Shown: positions 27,650 through 36,995, counted from the stretch's first letter. The stretch: DNA of 64,000 nucleotides from Bacilli bacterium (GCA_017553685.1 JAFZKH010000007.1:62001-126000), one strand, 5' to 3'. Notes: generated by a model not told the origin, from the sequence alone. A program made the numbers and translations.

Positions 27650-28567
27650 ATGTTAATAAATACTAAAGAGGATACAGGTTTAGTTTCAATTACTAGATTT
27701 AGAGATGATATTGATAGCGAGTTATCAAAATTAAATTCATTTAATGAAAGAGAAGATAGAAGAATTAAATTAGATAAAGATACTCTAGATAAATTATTAT
27801 TTGATACATTTATTGATAAAGATGGAATAATGTTTAAAAGAGTAGCATTTTTTTCACATAATTTAGATAAATTAGATTTAAGTGAAGTATCTTTTGAAGA
27901 TGTTTCATTTGACGGAGATAATTATGATTTTCCAAAAGAAAAAAATATTTTTTGGTTAGATTTTGAATTTACTAATGCAAATATAGATTTTAGTAAATCA
28001 TATGAATATAAAAAAAATAAAAGATTATTAATTTCTAGATTTAATTTTATGGGAACAAATCTATCAAATAATAATTTAAATAAATTAACACAAAAGAATT
28101 GTGGCTTTATAAAACATTGTAATTTAAGTAATACTAATATAAGACTATCTTATAAAGGTAATGATGGTATGCAACTACCAGTATATTTAAAAATATATTA
28201 TACAGATTTAAGATTTCTTGACTTATCTGATGTAAGAATAGATATAGTAAATAAAAGAACATTAGATACTGAAATATCATTTAAATCATGTAATTTAACT
28301 GATACTAAAGCCCGTTTAGAATATTATGGTAGAGAAGATGAAATCATAAAAGCTTTAGAATCTGGTGAAGTTAAAATTGTAATTAATGATTTATTTAAAT
28401 CGCATTCAGATCTTGAAACAATGGCAAAGTATAGATATTTAAGTGAACATGTGCCTTCTTTAGAAGAACCAGAGGACTCATCTTACAAAATAAGTGATTT
28501 AAATAAAATAAAGACATATATAAGTAGCCAAATTAAAAAAATAAAAAGTGAGAGAACAGCTTATTAA
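27650..28567 (+). CDS. Pentapeptide-like repeat protein, unknown function
   Basis: The 305-residue protein is cytoplasmic, with no signal or membrane segment. Residues about 70-230 contain repeated short strings with Leu/Phe every fifth position (LDKLDLSEVSFEDVSFDG, FTNANIDFS, FNFMGTNLSNNNL, YTDLRFLDLSDVRI, SCNLTDTKARL), resembling a right-handed pentapeptide beta-helix, though the spacing is irregular. The C-terminal 60 residues are helical and charged. GGAGG lies before ATG 27650. It has its own terminators on both sides, so it is a single-gene unit inserted between mltG and ireB, which are neighbours in many Bacillota. Confidence 0.6.
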   Translation: MLINTKEDTGLVSITRFRDDIDSELSKLNSFNEREDRRIKLDKDTLDKLLFDTFIDKDGIMFKRVAFFSHNLDKLDLSEVSFEDVSFDGDNYDFPKEKNIFWLDFEFTNANIDFSKSYEYKKNKRLLISRFNFMGTNLSNNNLNKLTQKNCGFIKHCNLSNTNIRLSYKGNDGMQLPVYLKIYYTDLRFLDLSDVRIDIVNKRTLDTEISFKSCNLTDTKARLEYYGREDEIIKALESGEVKIVINDLFKSHSDLETMAKYRYLSEHVPSLEEPEDSSYKISDLNKIKTYISSQIKKIKSERTAY

Positions 28568-28571
28568 AAAT

Positions 28572-28600
28572 ACCTACATAAAAATATGTAGGTTTTTTTA
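28572..28600 (+). terminator. Terminator
   Basis: The stem ACCTACATA / TATGTAGGT (28572-28580 with 28585-28593), with an AAAA loop, is followed by seven T residues. Confidence 0.92.
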
Positions 28601-28608
28601 TTATTTTA

Positions 28609-28617
28609 TGTTATACT
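28609..28617 (+). promoter_or_regulatory. Extended -10 promoter of ireB operon
   Basis: TGTTATACT gives a near-consensus -10 with TG extension. It lies directly after the preceding terminator, whose hairpin occupies the -35 position. Confidence 0.55.
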
Positions 28618-28641
28618 ATATATTGTTAAAGAGGTGAAACT

Positions 28642-28887
28642 ATGACAGATCAAACAAATATTTTTGATCCTAAGGACGTTAACAATAATCTTGTAAAGGA
28701 AACTTTAGAAGATGTAAAAGAAGCTCTAGAAGAAAGAGGATATAATTCAGTAAACCAATTAGTAGGTTACTTAATTAGTGGCGATCCTGGTTATATATCA
28801 AATTACAAAGAAAGTAGACAAAAAATAACTAGAATTGATAGAACTGATATAATTGAATGTTTACTTAGATATTATTTAAATAAATAA
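28642..28887 (+). CDS. ireB: IreB-family regulatory protein (DUF965)
   Basis: In Enterococcus, IreB is a target of the PASTA kinase IreK and adjusts cell-wall stress tolerance. The 81-residue protein matches closely across its length: a Thr-containing N-terminus (MTDQTNIFD), then VKEALEERGYNSVNQLVGYLISGDPGYIS and a C-terminal RIDRTDIIECLLRYYL. GAGGTGA precedes ATG 28642. The stop shares a base with the ruvX ATG (TAATG), so the two genes are coupled. The order ireB-ruvX-DUF1292 is conserved in Bacillota. Confidence 0.94.
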   Translation: MTDQTNIFDPKDVNNNLVKETLEDVKEALEERGYNSVNQLVGYLISGDPGYISNYKESRQKITRIDRTDIIECLLRYYLNK

Positions 28888-29306
28888 TGAGATATTTGGG
28901 GTTAGATTTAGGTACTAAAACACTAGGTATTGCTAAAAGTGATTCTTTAGGTTTAATTGCTTCTTCATATAAACTAATTAAGTTTGAAAATGAAGACTAT
29001 GAATCATTAATTAATCCTCTAAAAGAGATAATTGATGAATTAAAAGTAGATAAACTAGTATTAGGATTACCTAAAAATATGGATAATTCATTAGGATTTG
29101 CTTCAGAAAGAAGTTTAAATTTTAAAAAACTTATTGAAGATAATATAAATATAGAAGTAATTCTTCAAGATGAAAGATTATCTTCTGTAGAAGCAAATAA
29201 TTTAATGATTATGGGTGATACATCTAGAAAGAATAGAAAGGAAAAAGTAGATGCTTTAGCAGCTACAATAATACTTCAAAGATATTTAGATCAAAGAAAG
29301 GATTAA
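28887..29306 (+). CDS. ruvX: RuvX/YqgF-family putative pre-16S rRNA nuclease
   Basis: YqgF is an RNase H-fold nuclease implicated in 16S rRNA 5'-end processing, and earlier proposed as a Holliday junction resolvase. The 139-residue protein shows the N-terminal GLDLGTKTLGIA motif, VLGLPKNMDNSLG and the acidic LQDERLSSVEA motif, plus a C-terminal DALAATIILQ. All expected acidic residues appear present. It starts within the ireB stop codon and is followed by the DUF1292 gene seven bases later. Confidence 0.95.
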   Translation: MRYLGLDLGTKTLGIAKSDSLGLIASSYKLIKFENEDYESLINPLKEIIDELKVDKLVLGLPKNMDNSLGFASERSLNFKKLIEDNINIEVILQDERLSSVEANNLMIMGDTSRKNRKEKVDALAATIILQRYLDQRKD

Positions 29307-29313
29307 TATCATC

Positions 29314-29568
29314 ATGAAAAAAGATATAATCACATTCATGAATAATAATGGGGAAATAACTAACGCAAGAATATTATATGCATATGAAAAATCGGGTGGT
29401 AAGCTAGGAATAGTTTATACTGATGATACTAAACTAGATAATGGTAGTATTAAAACATATGCTTCGGTATTTAATCCAAAAAGTAATAAATTAGAAAAAA
29501 TAACTAAAAAAGAAGAATGGGAATTCATATCTAAATTATTAGAAAGTTTAGAAAAAAAGGGGAAATAA
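29314..29568 (+). CDS. DUF1292-family protein (YrzB-like)
   Basis: This is an 84-residue small acidic/basic protein of unknown function, conserved in Bacillota next to ruvX. The opening IITFMNNNGEITNARILYAYE and the following strand GIVYTDDTKLDNGSIKTYASVFNP match the DUF1292 beta-sheet pattern. AAGGA precedes ATG 29314. It is only three bases from the methyltransferase gene, consistent with one operon. Confidence 0.85.
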   Translation: MKKDIITFMNNNGEITNARILYAYEKSGGKLGIVYTDDTKLDNGSIKTYASVFNPKSNKLEKITKKEEWEFISKLLESLEKKGK

Positions 29569-29571
29569 TAT

Positions 29572-30171
29572 ATGTATAAAGATATTATTAAACAAATGGA
29601 AAAATATGCAGATGAAGAAAATATTCCTATAATGGAGAAAAAAGGAATAGATTTCTTATGTAAGTTCGTAGAAAAGAATGAAATTAAATCTATTCTAGAA
29701 CTTGGAACTGCTATTGGGTATTCTGCTATAAGAATGGCTTTAACTTCTAAAGATGTTAAAATTACATCAATAGAAAGAAATCAAGATAGATATATGATGG
29801 CTCTTAAGAATGTTAAAGCATGTGATTTAGAAGACAGAATTACTTTAATATGCGGAGATGCATTAGATGTAGATATTAAAGAAAAATATGATATGGTATT
29901 TATAGATGCTGCTAAAGCACAAAATATTAATTTCTTTAATAAATATAAAGAAAATTTAAATAAATATGGAGTTATAGTTACTGATAATATTTCGTTCCAT
30001 GGATTTGTAGAATCTAAAGAAGAAATAGAAAATAAAAACTTAAGAGGTTTAGTTAATAAGATCAGAGATTATATAGAATTTTTAAAGAATCATCCTGAAT
30101 ATGAAACTAAATTTTATAAAGTTGGGGACGGTATAGCTATAACATATAAAAAGGAAGATATTAATGAATAA
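29572..30171 (+). CDS. trmR: tRNA 5-hydroxyuridine methyltransferase TrmR
   Basis: In Bacillus subtilis the homologue YrrM (TrmR) methylates 5-hydroxyuridine at tRNA position 34 to 5-methoxyuridine. The 199-residue protein is a class I SAM-dependent methyltransferase of the catechol O-methyltransferase-like family. Motif I is ILELGTAIGYSAIRMA, followed by TSIERNQDRYMMA, an ITLICGDALD block, and the metal-binding FIDAAKAQ. GGGGAAATAATAT precedes ATG 29572. It overlaps the next U32-family gene by eight bases. The adjacent trhP pair makes the tRNA role more likely than other substrates. Confidence 0.88.
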   Translation: MYKDIIKQMEKYADEENIPIMEKKGIDFLCKFVEKNEIKSILELGTAIGYSAIRMALTSKDVKITSIERNQDRYMMALKNVKACDLEDRITLICGDALDVDIKEKYDMVFIDAAKAQNINFFNKYKENLNKYGVIVTDNISFHGFVESKEEIENKNLRGLVNKIRDYIEFLKNHPEYETKFYKVGDGIAITYKKEDINE

Positions 30172-30988
30172 ATATTACATTACTAATCCAAATAATATTG
30201 ATAGATATATTAATTTAGATATATCTGGATTTATATTTGGTATAAAAAAATTTAGTAGTGAATTTAATAATTATTTATCTTTAAAAGATATTTCTTTAAT
30301 GTGTGATAAATGTAAAAATAATAATAAGGATATTATTATTTTTTTAAATAGATTATATTTTGAGCATGAAATAGATGAATTAAAAGAAACTATTAAAGAA
30401 TTATCTAAATTAGATATAATTATTGGATTTACAGATGATGCAGTATTAAATATATTAGATGAATTAGGATTCAAAGGTGAGAAATTACTTATTTCTAATC
30501 ATTTAGGTACAAATTCATATACCCTAGATTTTTATTTAAATAAAGGGGTTAAAAATGCCTATATAAGTACAGAAATAACTATAGATGAAATAAATGAAAT
30601 AAATAATCATACTGGTGCAAATATATTTATAAAAGGATATGGTTATTTAAATATGGCTACATCATCTAGAAAACTTTTAACTAATTATTTTAAGTTTATA
30701 AATAAAAATAAAGATAAAAATAGTTATACATTTAAAGACTTCGTTACATCTAAAGACTATAAAATAGTTGAAGAATATAATTCTAATTTCTATACTGGAG
30801 ATATATATTCTTCGTTAAAGTATTTAGATCAATTAGATAATTTAAGCATAATATTAGACAATTATATGATAGATGTAGAAGTATTCTATAAAGAAGTAAA
30901 TAATTTTATTAATCATAATATAAATAGTGAAGGATATACTGGATTCTTAGATAAAAAGACAGTATATAAGGTAGAAGACTATGAATAG
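30164..30988 (+). CDS. U32-family protein, YrrN/TrhP-like (first subunit)
   Basis: The 274-residue protein is the shorter member of a U32 pair. In Bacillus, YrrN and YrrO are needed for prephenate-dependent hydroxylation of wobble uridine in tRNA. Supporting strings are LISNHLGTNSYTLDFYLNKGVKNAYISTEIT and the later YGYLNMATSSRK, which resemble the TIM-barrel half of U32 proteins. The cysteine cluster of the longer subunit is missing. It overlaps trmR by eight bases and the next gene by eight bases, so all three are coupled. Confidence 0.82.
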   Translation: MNKYYITNPNNIDRYINLDISGFIFGIKKFSSEFNNYLSLKDISLMCDKCKNNNKDIIIFLNRLYFEHEIDELKETIKELSKLDIIIGFTDDAVLNILDELGFKGEKLLISNHLGTNSYTLDFYLNKGVKNAYISTEITIDEINEINNHTGANIFIKGYGYLNMATSSRKLLTNYFKFINKNKDKNSYTFKDFVTSKDYKIVEEYNSNFYTGDIYSSLKYLDQLDNLSIILDNYMIDVEVFYKEVNNFINHNINSEGYTGFLDKKTVYKVEDYE

Positions 30989-32177
30989 ACCAGAGTTATT
31001 AGCTCCAGCAGGAGACTTAGAAAGATTAAAATGGGCTATTGATTATGGTGCAGATGCTGTATATCTAGGAGGTAAAGAGTTTTCTCTTAGATCTAATGCT
31101 AAAAACTTTTCTATTGATGAAATTAAAGAAGGAGTTAAATATGCCCATGATAGAAATAAAAAAGTTTATGTTACAGTAAATATTTTATTTCATGAAGATG
31201 ATATAAATGGATTAATAAATTATTTAAAAAAATTAGAAGATGCAAAAGTAGATGCAATAATATCAAGTGATTTATTTATACTTGATTTAATAAAAAAAGA
31301 AAATATTAACTTAGAAGTACATTTATCTACTCAAAAATCTAGTTTAAATAGTGAAGCAGTTAAATTCTATTTAAATAGTGGTGTTAAAAGAGTAGTACTA
31401 GCTAGAGAATGCTCTCTTAGTGATATGAAATCAATTAAAGATAAAACTAATGCTGATATGGAAGTATTTATACATGGTGCTATGTGTATGGGTTATTCTG
31501 GTAGATGTACTTTATCTAATTATTTTACTAATAGAGATTCCAATAGAGGAGCTTGCGCTCAAATATGTAGATGGGTATTTGATTTATATGATGGAGATAA
31601 TAAAATATCAGATGAAACTAAATTCTCATTTGCTCCTAAAGATCAACAATTACTTTTATATATTAAAGAATTAATGGAAATAGGAGTTAATTCATTTAAA
31701 ATAGAAGGTAGAATGAAATCTATATATTATTTAGCTACTATATTATCAGTATATAGAAAAGTAATAGATGGTATATTAGATGGTACATATAAATATGATC
31801 CTCTAGATGAAATAATCTTAAGAAGATGTGCTAATAGAGAATCTTTACCTCAATATGTAAAAGAATTCCCTGGAGTAAATGAACAATACTATATAGGTAG
31901 AGAAGAAAAAACAAATCAAGACTTCCTAGGAGTAGTTCTAGGTTATGATGAAGAAAATAAAGAAATAATATTTGAAGAAAGAAATTATTTCTCTGTAGGA
32001 GATAAAATTAATATATTTGGTCCAGGTAATAGAAGTATCTTCCTAGATGTAAAATATATTAAAAATGAAGAAGGTAGTTTGGTAGAAAATGCTAACCATC
32101 CAAGAGAGATCTTAAGAATACCTTGTGATGCTAAAGTTAATGTAAATGACTTAATAAGAGTTGACTTTATCAATTGA
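30981..32177 (+). CDS. trhP: U32-family tRNA hydroxylation protein TrhP (YrrO-like)
   Basis: TrhP proteins hydroxylate U34 of tRNAs decoding NNY/NNR boxes, using prephenate as co-substrate. The 398-residue protein has the U32 hallmark regions: PELLAPAGDLERLKWAIDYGADAVYLGG at the N-terminus, the EVFIHGAMCMGYSGRCTLSNYF signature with cysteines, and SRDxNRGACAQxCRW-like NRDSNRGACAQICRW. These give the expected iron-sulfur cysteines. Annotated 'collagenase' activity for this family is probably not relevant. It ends in a terminator, closing the ireB-ruvX-trmR-trhP operon. Confidence 0.92.
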   Translation: MNRPELLAPAGDLERLKWAIDYGADAVYLGGKEFSLRSNAKNFSIDEIKEGVKYAHDRNKKVYVTVNILFHEDDINGLINYLKKLEDAKVDAIISSDLFILDLIKKENINLEVHLSTQKSSLNSEAVKFYLNSGVKRVVLARECSLSDMKSIKDKTNADMEVFIHGAMCMGYSGRCTLSNYFTNRDSNRGACAQICRWVFDLYDGDNKISDETKFSFAPKDQQLLLYIKELMEIGVNSFKIEGRMKSIYYLATILSVYRKVIDGILDGTYKYDPLDEIILRRCANRESLPQYVKEFPGVNEQYYIGREEKTNQDFLGVVLGYDEENKEIIFEERNYFSVGDKINIFGPGNRSIFLDVKYIKNEEGSLVENANHPREILRIPCDAKVNVNDLIRVDFIN

Positions 32178-32194
32178 TAAAGTCTTCTTTTTTT
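32163..32194 (+). terminator. Terminator overlapping the trhP stop
   Basis: The stem GACTTTATC / GATAAAGTC (32163-32171 with 32176-32184), with an AATT loop, is followed by T-rich sequence. The stem includes the end of the coding sequence and the TGA. Confidence 0.88.
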
Positions 32195-32202
32195 GGTATA
32201 AT
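32194..32202 (+). promoter_or_regulatory. Extended -10 promoter of ABC transporter operon
   Basis: TGGTATAAT is a full -10 with TG extension. It directly follows the previous terminator T-run. Confidence 0.6.
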
Positions 32203-32234
32203 TTAAGTTGTATGATAAAGGAGTTGAATAATAT

Positions 32235-34478
32235 ATGAGTTTATTAAAATTAGTAAATGTTTCTAAGTTTTATCATAATAAAAAGAATGTTTCAACTGGT
32301 TTTAATAAAGTAAATTTATCATTAGATCAGGGAGAATTCGTTGTTATTACAGGTGAATCAGGATCTGGTAAATCAACTTTATTAAATGTTATTTCAGGAT
32401 TAGACTCTTACGAAGAAGGAGAGTTATATATTAATGGTGAAGAAACAAGTCATTATACTGAAAAAGATTATGAAGACTATAGAAGAAAATATATAGGAAA
32501 TATCTTTCAAAACTTTAATCTAGTTAATAGTTATACAGTTTATCAAAATATTGAACTAGTACTTCTACTTAATGGAGAAAAGAAAAGAGATATTAGAAAG
32601 AAGATATTAGAAGTTATAGATTTAGTTAAATTAACTAAGTTTAAGAATACTAAAGCATCTAAATTATCTGGAGGTCAAAAACAAAGAGTAGCTATTGCTA
32701 GAGCGCTTGTTAAGAATACTCCAATAATAGTAGCTGATGAACCTACTGGTAATATAGATGTAGCAGCTGCTAAAGAGATAACTAAACTTCTATATGAAAT
32801 ATCTAAAAATAAATTAGTAGTTGTTGTTACTCATAACTATGAACAATTTGCAGAATATGCTACAAGACAAATAGTTATGCATGATGGAAGAATCATGATA
32901 GATAAGAAATTAAAAGAAACTGAAGAAGTAATTGATGAACCTCCTAAATATAAAAATATTAGGTTCTTTAATAAGCTATTGCTTGCTTTTAGAAATGCAT
33001 TTAATATTAAAATTAAGTTCTTTTTATTAGTATTAGTTTATTTAATACTTACAATATCAGTATTTTCTAACTATACATCATTAAGTATGTCAGCATACAA
33101 TAATCAAATGTTTAAAACAAGTATGATATTCCATGATTATAGTGAAAAAAGAATTATTATTAATAAAAAAGATAAATCTGCTTTTACAGAAGAAGAAATT
33201 GAAAAAATAAGTAAAATTAAGAATGTTACTGAAGTTGTTAAAGATGATATATTAATTGATAATTATACATACTTAGAAAATGATGAAGCAAAAATTTGGA
33301 ATTATATAAATATTAATGATATAGGTAATGTTAAGAAAGTTAAATATGGTCATTTACCTAAAGAAGGTGAAGATGATTATAATGTAGCTATTCTTAAGAC
33401 TGCTGGTAAAGTATCTAAATCAGAAGCAGAAAAGTATCTAAATAATACATTTAGATTGACTTCTAATAATGGTGGTATAGTATCACATGATTTAAGAATT
33501 ATAGGTATTTTAGAAGATACTTCTGAATCATCATTAACAGACATCGATACTTTATATGTTACAAATGACATATTAGATAATATTAGAACAGAAACTAATC
33601 TATTCTATAGTGATACAATTGTTACTCTAAATGATAAAGTTTATTCGTCAGAAGACTATACTTTAACATTTAATTTAAAGTCTAGTGACAAAGTACCATA
33701 TGGTGAAGCATATGTTTCTGAAGATATTAATATATATTGTAAAGATTATAATTGTTATAAAAAGAATCTAAATATTAGAGTTAAAAACAATTATTATGAA
33801 AATGGTTTTGATTTATATATTGGAGATACATTTAAAAAGAATACTATAAATAGAAAACTTGGATTTAATAAAGATGAGTATGATGAATATGCATTTACTA
33901 TATTTATAAATCCTGCTAATTATAAAGAATTATTTAATGAAAATACATATCAAATGAGTGTTTATGTAAAAGATGAAAAGAAGATAGATACTACAACTAA
34001 AGCACTTGAAAAAATGGATCTAAATGTATATAAAATGATGGATATGACATCAAATATATTTGGTCAAATATTAGGATTTGTAGTTTTATTTGGAAAAATA
34101 AGATTTATTATTTCAATAATAGTGTTATTCTTTATATGTTATTTCATTATTAAGTTAATACTTAAATCTAGAAATACATATTTTTCTACTATTAGAACAC
34201 TTGGTGGAAATAAAAAAGTATTAAATGATTTACTTAATATAGAATTATTAATAGATATTAATATAGCATATATCATATTTACTACAATATTAATATTAAT
34301 AAGACATAAGATAATACTTAAGATTGATTATATATATCAATTAAGTACATTCTTTACAGTTAAAGACTACATAATTATATATATAGTTTTAATGGTAATG
34401 TCTATTTTGATTGCTAATAGATATTCTAATAAACTATTTGGTGGTTCTGTAATGTCTAATTATAGGGAGAATGAATAA
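32235..34478 (+). CDS. MacB-like ABC transporter, ATPase-permease fusion (A)
   Basis: The 747-residue protein has an N-terminal LolD/MacB-type ATPase (residues about 1-225) with Walker A GESGSGKST, signature LSGGQKQR and Walker B IIVADEPT. It then has a MacB-type permease: a hydrophobic segment at about residues 255-277, a long extracellular domain of about 340 residues, and three membrane segments near the C-terminus (about 615-640, 670-690 and 710-735). MacB-like systems export peptides or lipoproteins or sense antimicrobials. The substrate is unknown. It is coupled to the second ABC gene, and the two probably form a heterodimer. Confidence 0.88.
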   Translation: MSLLKLVNVSKFYHNKKNVSTGFNKVNLSLDQGEFVVITGESGSGKSTLLNVISGLDSYEEGELYINGEETSHYTEKDYEDYRRKYIGNIFQNFNLVNSYTVYQNIELVLLLNGEKKRDIRKKILEVIDLVKLTKFKNTKASKLSGGQKQRVAIARALVKNTPIIVADEPTGNIDVAAAKEITKLLYEISKNKLVVVVTHNYEQFAEYATRQIVMHDGRIMIDKKLKETEEVIDEPPKYKNIRFFNKLLLAFRNAFNIKIKFFLLVLVYLILTISVFSNYTSLSMSAYNNQMFKTSMIFHDYSEKRIIINKKDKSAFTEEEIEKISKIKNVTEVVKDDILIDNYTYLENDEAKIWNYININDIGNVKKVKYGHLPKEGEDDYNVAILKTAGKVSKSEAEKYLNNTFRLTSNNGGIVSHDLRIIGILEDTSESSLTDIDTLYVTNDILDNIRTETNLFYSDTIVTLNDKVYSSEDYTLTFNLKSSDKVPYGEAYVSEDINIYCKDYNCYKKNLNIRVKNNYYENGFDLYIGDTFKKNTINRKLGFNKDEYDEYAFTIFINPANYKELFNENTYQMSVYVKDEKKIDTTTKALEKMDLNVYKMMDMTSNIFGQILGFVVLFGKIRFIISIIVLFFICYFIIKLILKSRNTYFSTIRTLGGNKKVLNDLLNIELLIDINIAYIIFTTILILIRHKIILKIDYIYQLSTFFTVKDYIIIYIVLMVMSILIANRYSNKLFGGSVMSNYRENE

Positions 34479-34479
34479 T

Positions 34480-36909
34480 ATGATAAAGTTAGTTAATGTA
34501 AATAAATATTTTAATAGATTTAAAAGCAATCAAATACATGTTATTAATAATACTACTTTAGATTTACCTGAAACTGGATTAGTAGCTCTTTTAGGTGAAA
34601 GTGGTTGTGGTAAAACAACCCTTCTTAATGCTATAGGTGGTCTTGATAAGATTAATTCAGGATCTATCTATATTAATGGAAAAAAGATGCCAAGAGGAAC
34701 TACTTATACTAAAGATAAACTAAGAACATTAAATATTGGTTATATATTCCAAAACTTTAATTTATTAGATAACATGACTGTTTTTGATAATATTGCAATA
34801 TCTTTAAAGATGATTGGTATCAAAAATAAAAAAGAAATTGAAAAAAGAGTATATTATGTTCTTGAACAAACTAATATGTATAGATTTAGAAATAGATTAT
34901 GTTCTGATTTATCGGGAGGTCAAAGACAAAGAGTAGCTATAGCAAGAGCTTTAGTTAAAAATCCATCTGTTATTATTGCAGATGAACCTACAGGTAATCT
35001 AGATTCTAAAAATACAATAGAAGTCATGAATATTATTAAACATATTTCTACTTCTAAACTAGTTTTACTAGTTACTCATGAAAAAGAAATAGCATACTTC
35101 TATGCATCTAGAATTATTAAACTAGAAGACGGAAAGATTATTTCTAATGAAGAAAATACAGATAATAATGAATTAGATTTAAGAATGGATAATAAAATCT
35201 ATCTTAAAGACTATAAAATACAAGATACTTTCCAAAAATATGGTTATAATTTTAATATTTATACTAATCATGAGATTAGTTTAGATCTACAAATAGCTGT
35301 TAAAAATGGAAATATCTATATTAAATCAAATAATAGTAATATAGAAGTAGTAGATGACAACTCAAATATAGAATTTGTAGATGATAATTATAAAGCTATT
35401 ACTAAAGAAGATTATGAAAAGAATACTTTTGATTTATCTAAACTAGACAATTCCAAACATAAAATTAGATATTCATCTATATATAGTTTACTTGGAGGTC
35501 TAATACTAGGATTTAAGAAAGTTAAATCATATACAGTACTTAAGAAAATACTATTAATAGGTTTTGTATTCTCAGTTATGTTTATTTTCTATGCTCTTAG
35601 TAATATATTTGGAATACTTGATATTAAAGATTCACAATTTGTTGAATATAACAAAAATTATTATGTAATATCATCATCAAAGAAAAATGTAGAACTATAT
35701 GAAAAATTAAAGAATATGGAATCAGTAGAGTATGTTATTCCTGGTAGTTCATCAGTTAATTTCTCATTTGTTAGTGAACTATATCAATATAAGTACAATA
35801 ATCCTATATATAAGGCCTCTATGGTAGCAGTTTCTACTATTACTGATAAAGATATCATTACAGGAAAACTCCCTGAAAATAGCCATGAAATTGTCTTAGA
35901 TAAGTTTATATATGAATCATATAAAAATAGTATGACTAGTCCAATAAACCAATATAATATTCTAAAATATGAAGATTTTGTTGGTAAACAAATTAAACTT
36001 GGAAAAGAAACTTATACTATAGTAGGAGTTTCAGATCAAAGTAGTCCATCTTTATATGTAGATTCTTCTGAATTTGTCAAAATTCTAAATAATAACGTAG
36101 AAAGTGAAAGTTATTATGATAGAGTAGATTCTAATCAAACTTATAAGAGTTATATAGATTCAGGAGTAACAGTTAAAAAAGGAAGACTTCCTGAAAATGA
36201 TTATGAAGTTATGATTAACTATAGTAACTATAATCCTTATGATAATACATATAAAATAGATAAAGAAACAAACTTTAAAATCAATGAAAGAAACTTAGTT
36301 TTAGTAGGTTTCTATGAATCTCCTAGAAATGAATCTACTTATTATGTTAATGAAAATATGATTAATGTATTAAATATATGTAAATTAAAAGACTTTACTA
36401 TATATCCAAAAGATGAAAAAGCATTTGTTGATGAAATAAAGAATATGGATATTAAATATAAGAAAACATATGATGCATCTAAAGAATCATTTAAAAAGAG
36501 TCAATTAAAACAAACAAGAAGTTCCATTATAATTGCATGTGTTTTACTTGGTATATCATTCTTAGAGATATATTTAATGATTAGATCATCATTTATATCT
36601 AGAATTAAAGAAGTAGGTACTATGAGAGCAATAGGAGTTAAGAAAACAGATATATATAAGATGTTCTCTAATGAAATAATAGCTATTTCTATAATTACTT
36701 CTATTCCAGGTATTTGGTTAATGTATAATATTTTAAAATCAATAACAGACCTAGAATTCTTTAAAAATAATTATATGTTAGATTATAAAGTTGCTCTTTT
36801 ATCTGGATTAATATTCCTAGTATTTAACTTAGTAGTAGGTTTACTTCCAGTAAAAGGAACTATTAGAAAATCGCCTGCATCAATACTATCTAGAAACGAT
36901 GTAGATTAA
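34480..36909 (+). CDS. MacB-like ABC transporter, ATPase-permease fusion (B)
   Basis: The 809-residue partner has the same order: an N-terminal ATPase with Walker A GESGCGKTT, signature LSGGQRQR and Walker B VIIADEPT, then a linker of about 100 residues, a hydrophobic segment at about 360-385, a large extracytoplasmic region and three C-terminal membrane segments (about 685-710, 735-755 and 770-800). The ATG at 34480 is chosen because GGGAG at 34465-34469 is ten bases away, whereas ATG 34471 is only one base away. It follows the stop of the partner by one base. A terminator closes the operon. Confidence 0.88.
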   Translation: MIKLVNVNKYFNRFKSNQIHVINNTTLDLPETGLVALLGESGCGKTTLLNAIGGLDKINSGSIYINGKKMPRGTTYTKDKLRTLNIGYIFQNFNLLDNMTVFDNIAISLKMIGIKNKKEIEKRVYYVLEQTNMYRFRNRLCSDLSGGQRQRVAIARALVKNPSVIIADEPTGNLDSKNTIEVMNIIKHISTSKLVLLVTHEKEIAYFYASRIIKLEDGKIISNEENTDNNELDLRMDNKIYLKDYKIQDTFQKYGYNFNIYTNHEISLDLQIAVKNGNIYIKSNNSNIEVVDDNSNIEFVDDNYKAITKEDYEKNTFDLSKLDNSKHKIRYSSIYSLLGGLILGFKKVKSYTVLKKILLIGFVFSVMFIFYALSNIFGILDIKDSQFVEYNKNYYVISSSKKNVELYEKLKNMESVEYVIPGSSSVNFSFVSELYQYKYNNPIYKASMVAVSTITDKDIITGKLPENSHEIVLDKFIYESYKNSMTSPINQYNILKYEDFVGKQIKLGKETYTIVGVSDQSSPSLYVDSSEFVKILNNNVESESYYDRVDSNQTYKSYIDSGVTVKKGRLPENDYEVMINYSNYNPYDNTYKIDKETNFKINERNLVLVGFYESPRNESTYYVNENMINVLNICKLKDFTIYPKDEKAFVDEIKNMDIKYKKTYDASKESFKKSQLKQTRSSIIIACVLLGISFLEIYLMIRSSFISRIKEVGTMRAIGVKKTDIYKMFSNEIIAISIITSIPGIWLMYNILKSITDLEFFKNNYMLDYKVALLSGLIFLVFNLVVGLLPVKGTIRKSPASILSRNDVD

Positions 36910-36913
36910 TATA

Positions 36914-36950
36914 AAATATAGTCACTAAAAAGTGGCTATATTTTTTTATT
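36914..36950 (+). terminator. Terminator after ABC operon
   Basis: A 13-bp stem, containing one G-U pair (36914-36926 with 36931-36943), has an AAAA loop and is followed by seven T residues. Confidence 0.92.
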
Positions 36951-36966
36951 ATCTAAATGAATTATA

Positions 36967-36995
36967 TTGACATTTATATCAAAATATAATACAAT
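36967..36995 (+). promoter_or_regulatory. greA promoter
   Basis: TTGACA (36967-36972) and TACAAT (36990-36995) are 17 bases apart. A second TATAAT at 36985-36990 is too close (12 bases) for this -35. Confidence 0.7.

Noticed and set aside
36985-36990. TATAAT upstream of greA as the -10 for TTGACA 36967
   Set aside because: The spacing is only 12 bases; TACAAT at 36990 gives the normal 17.
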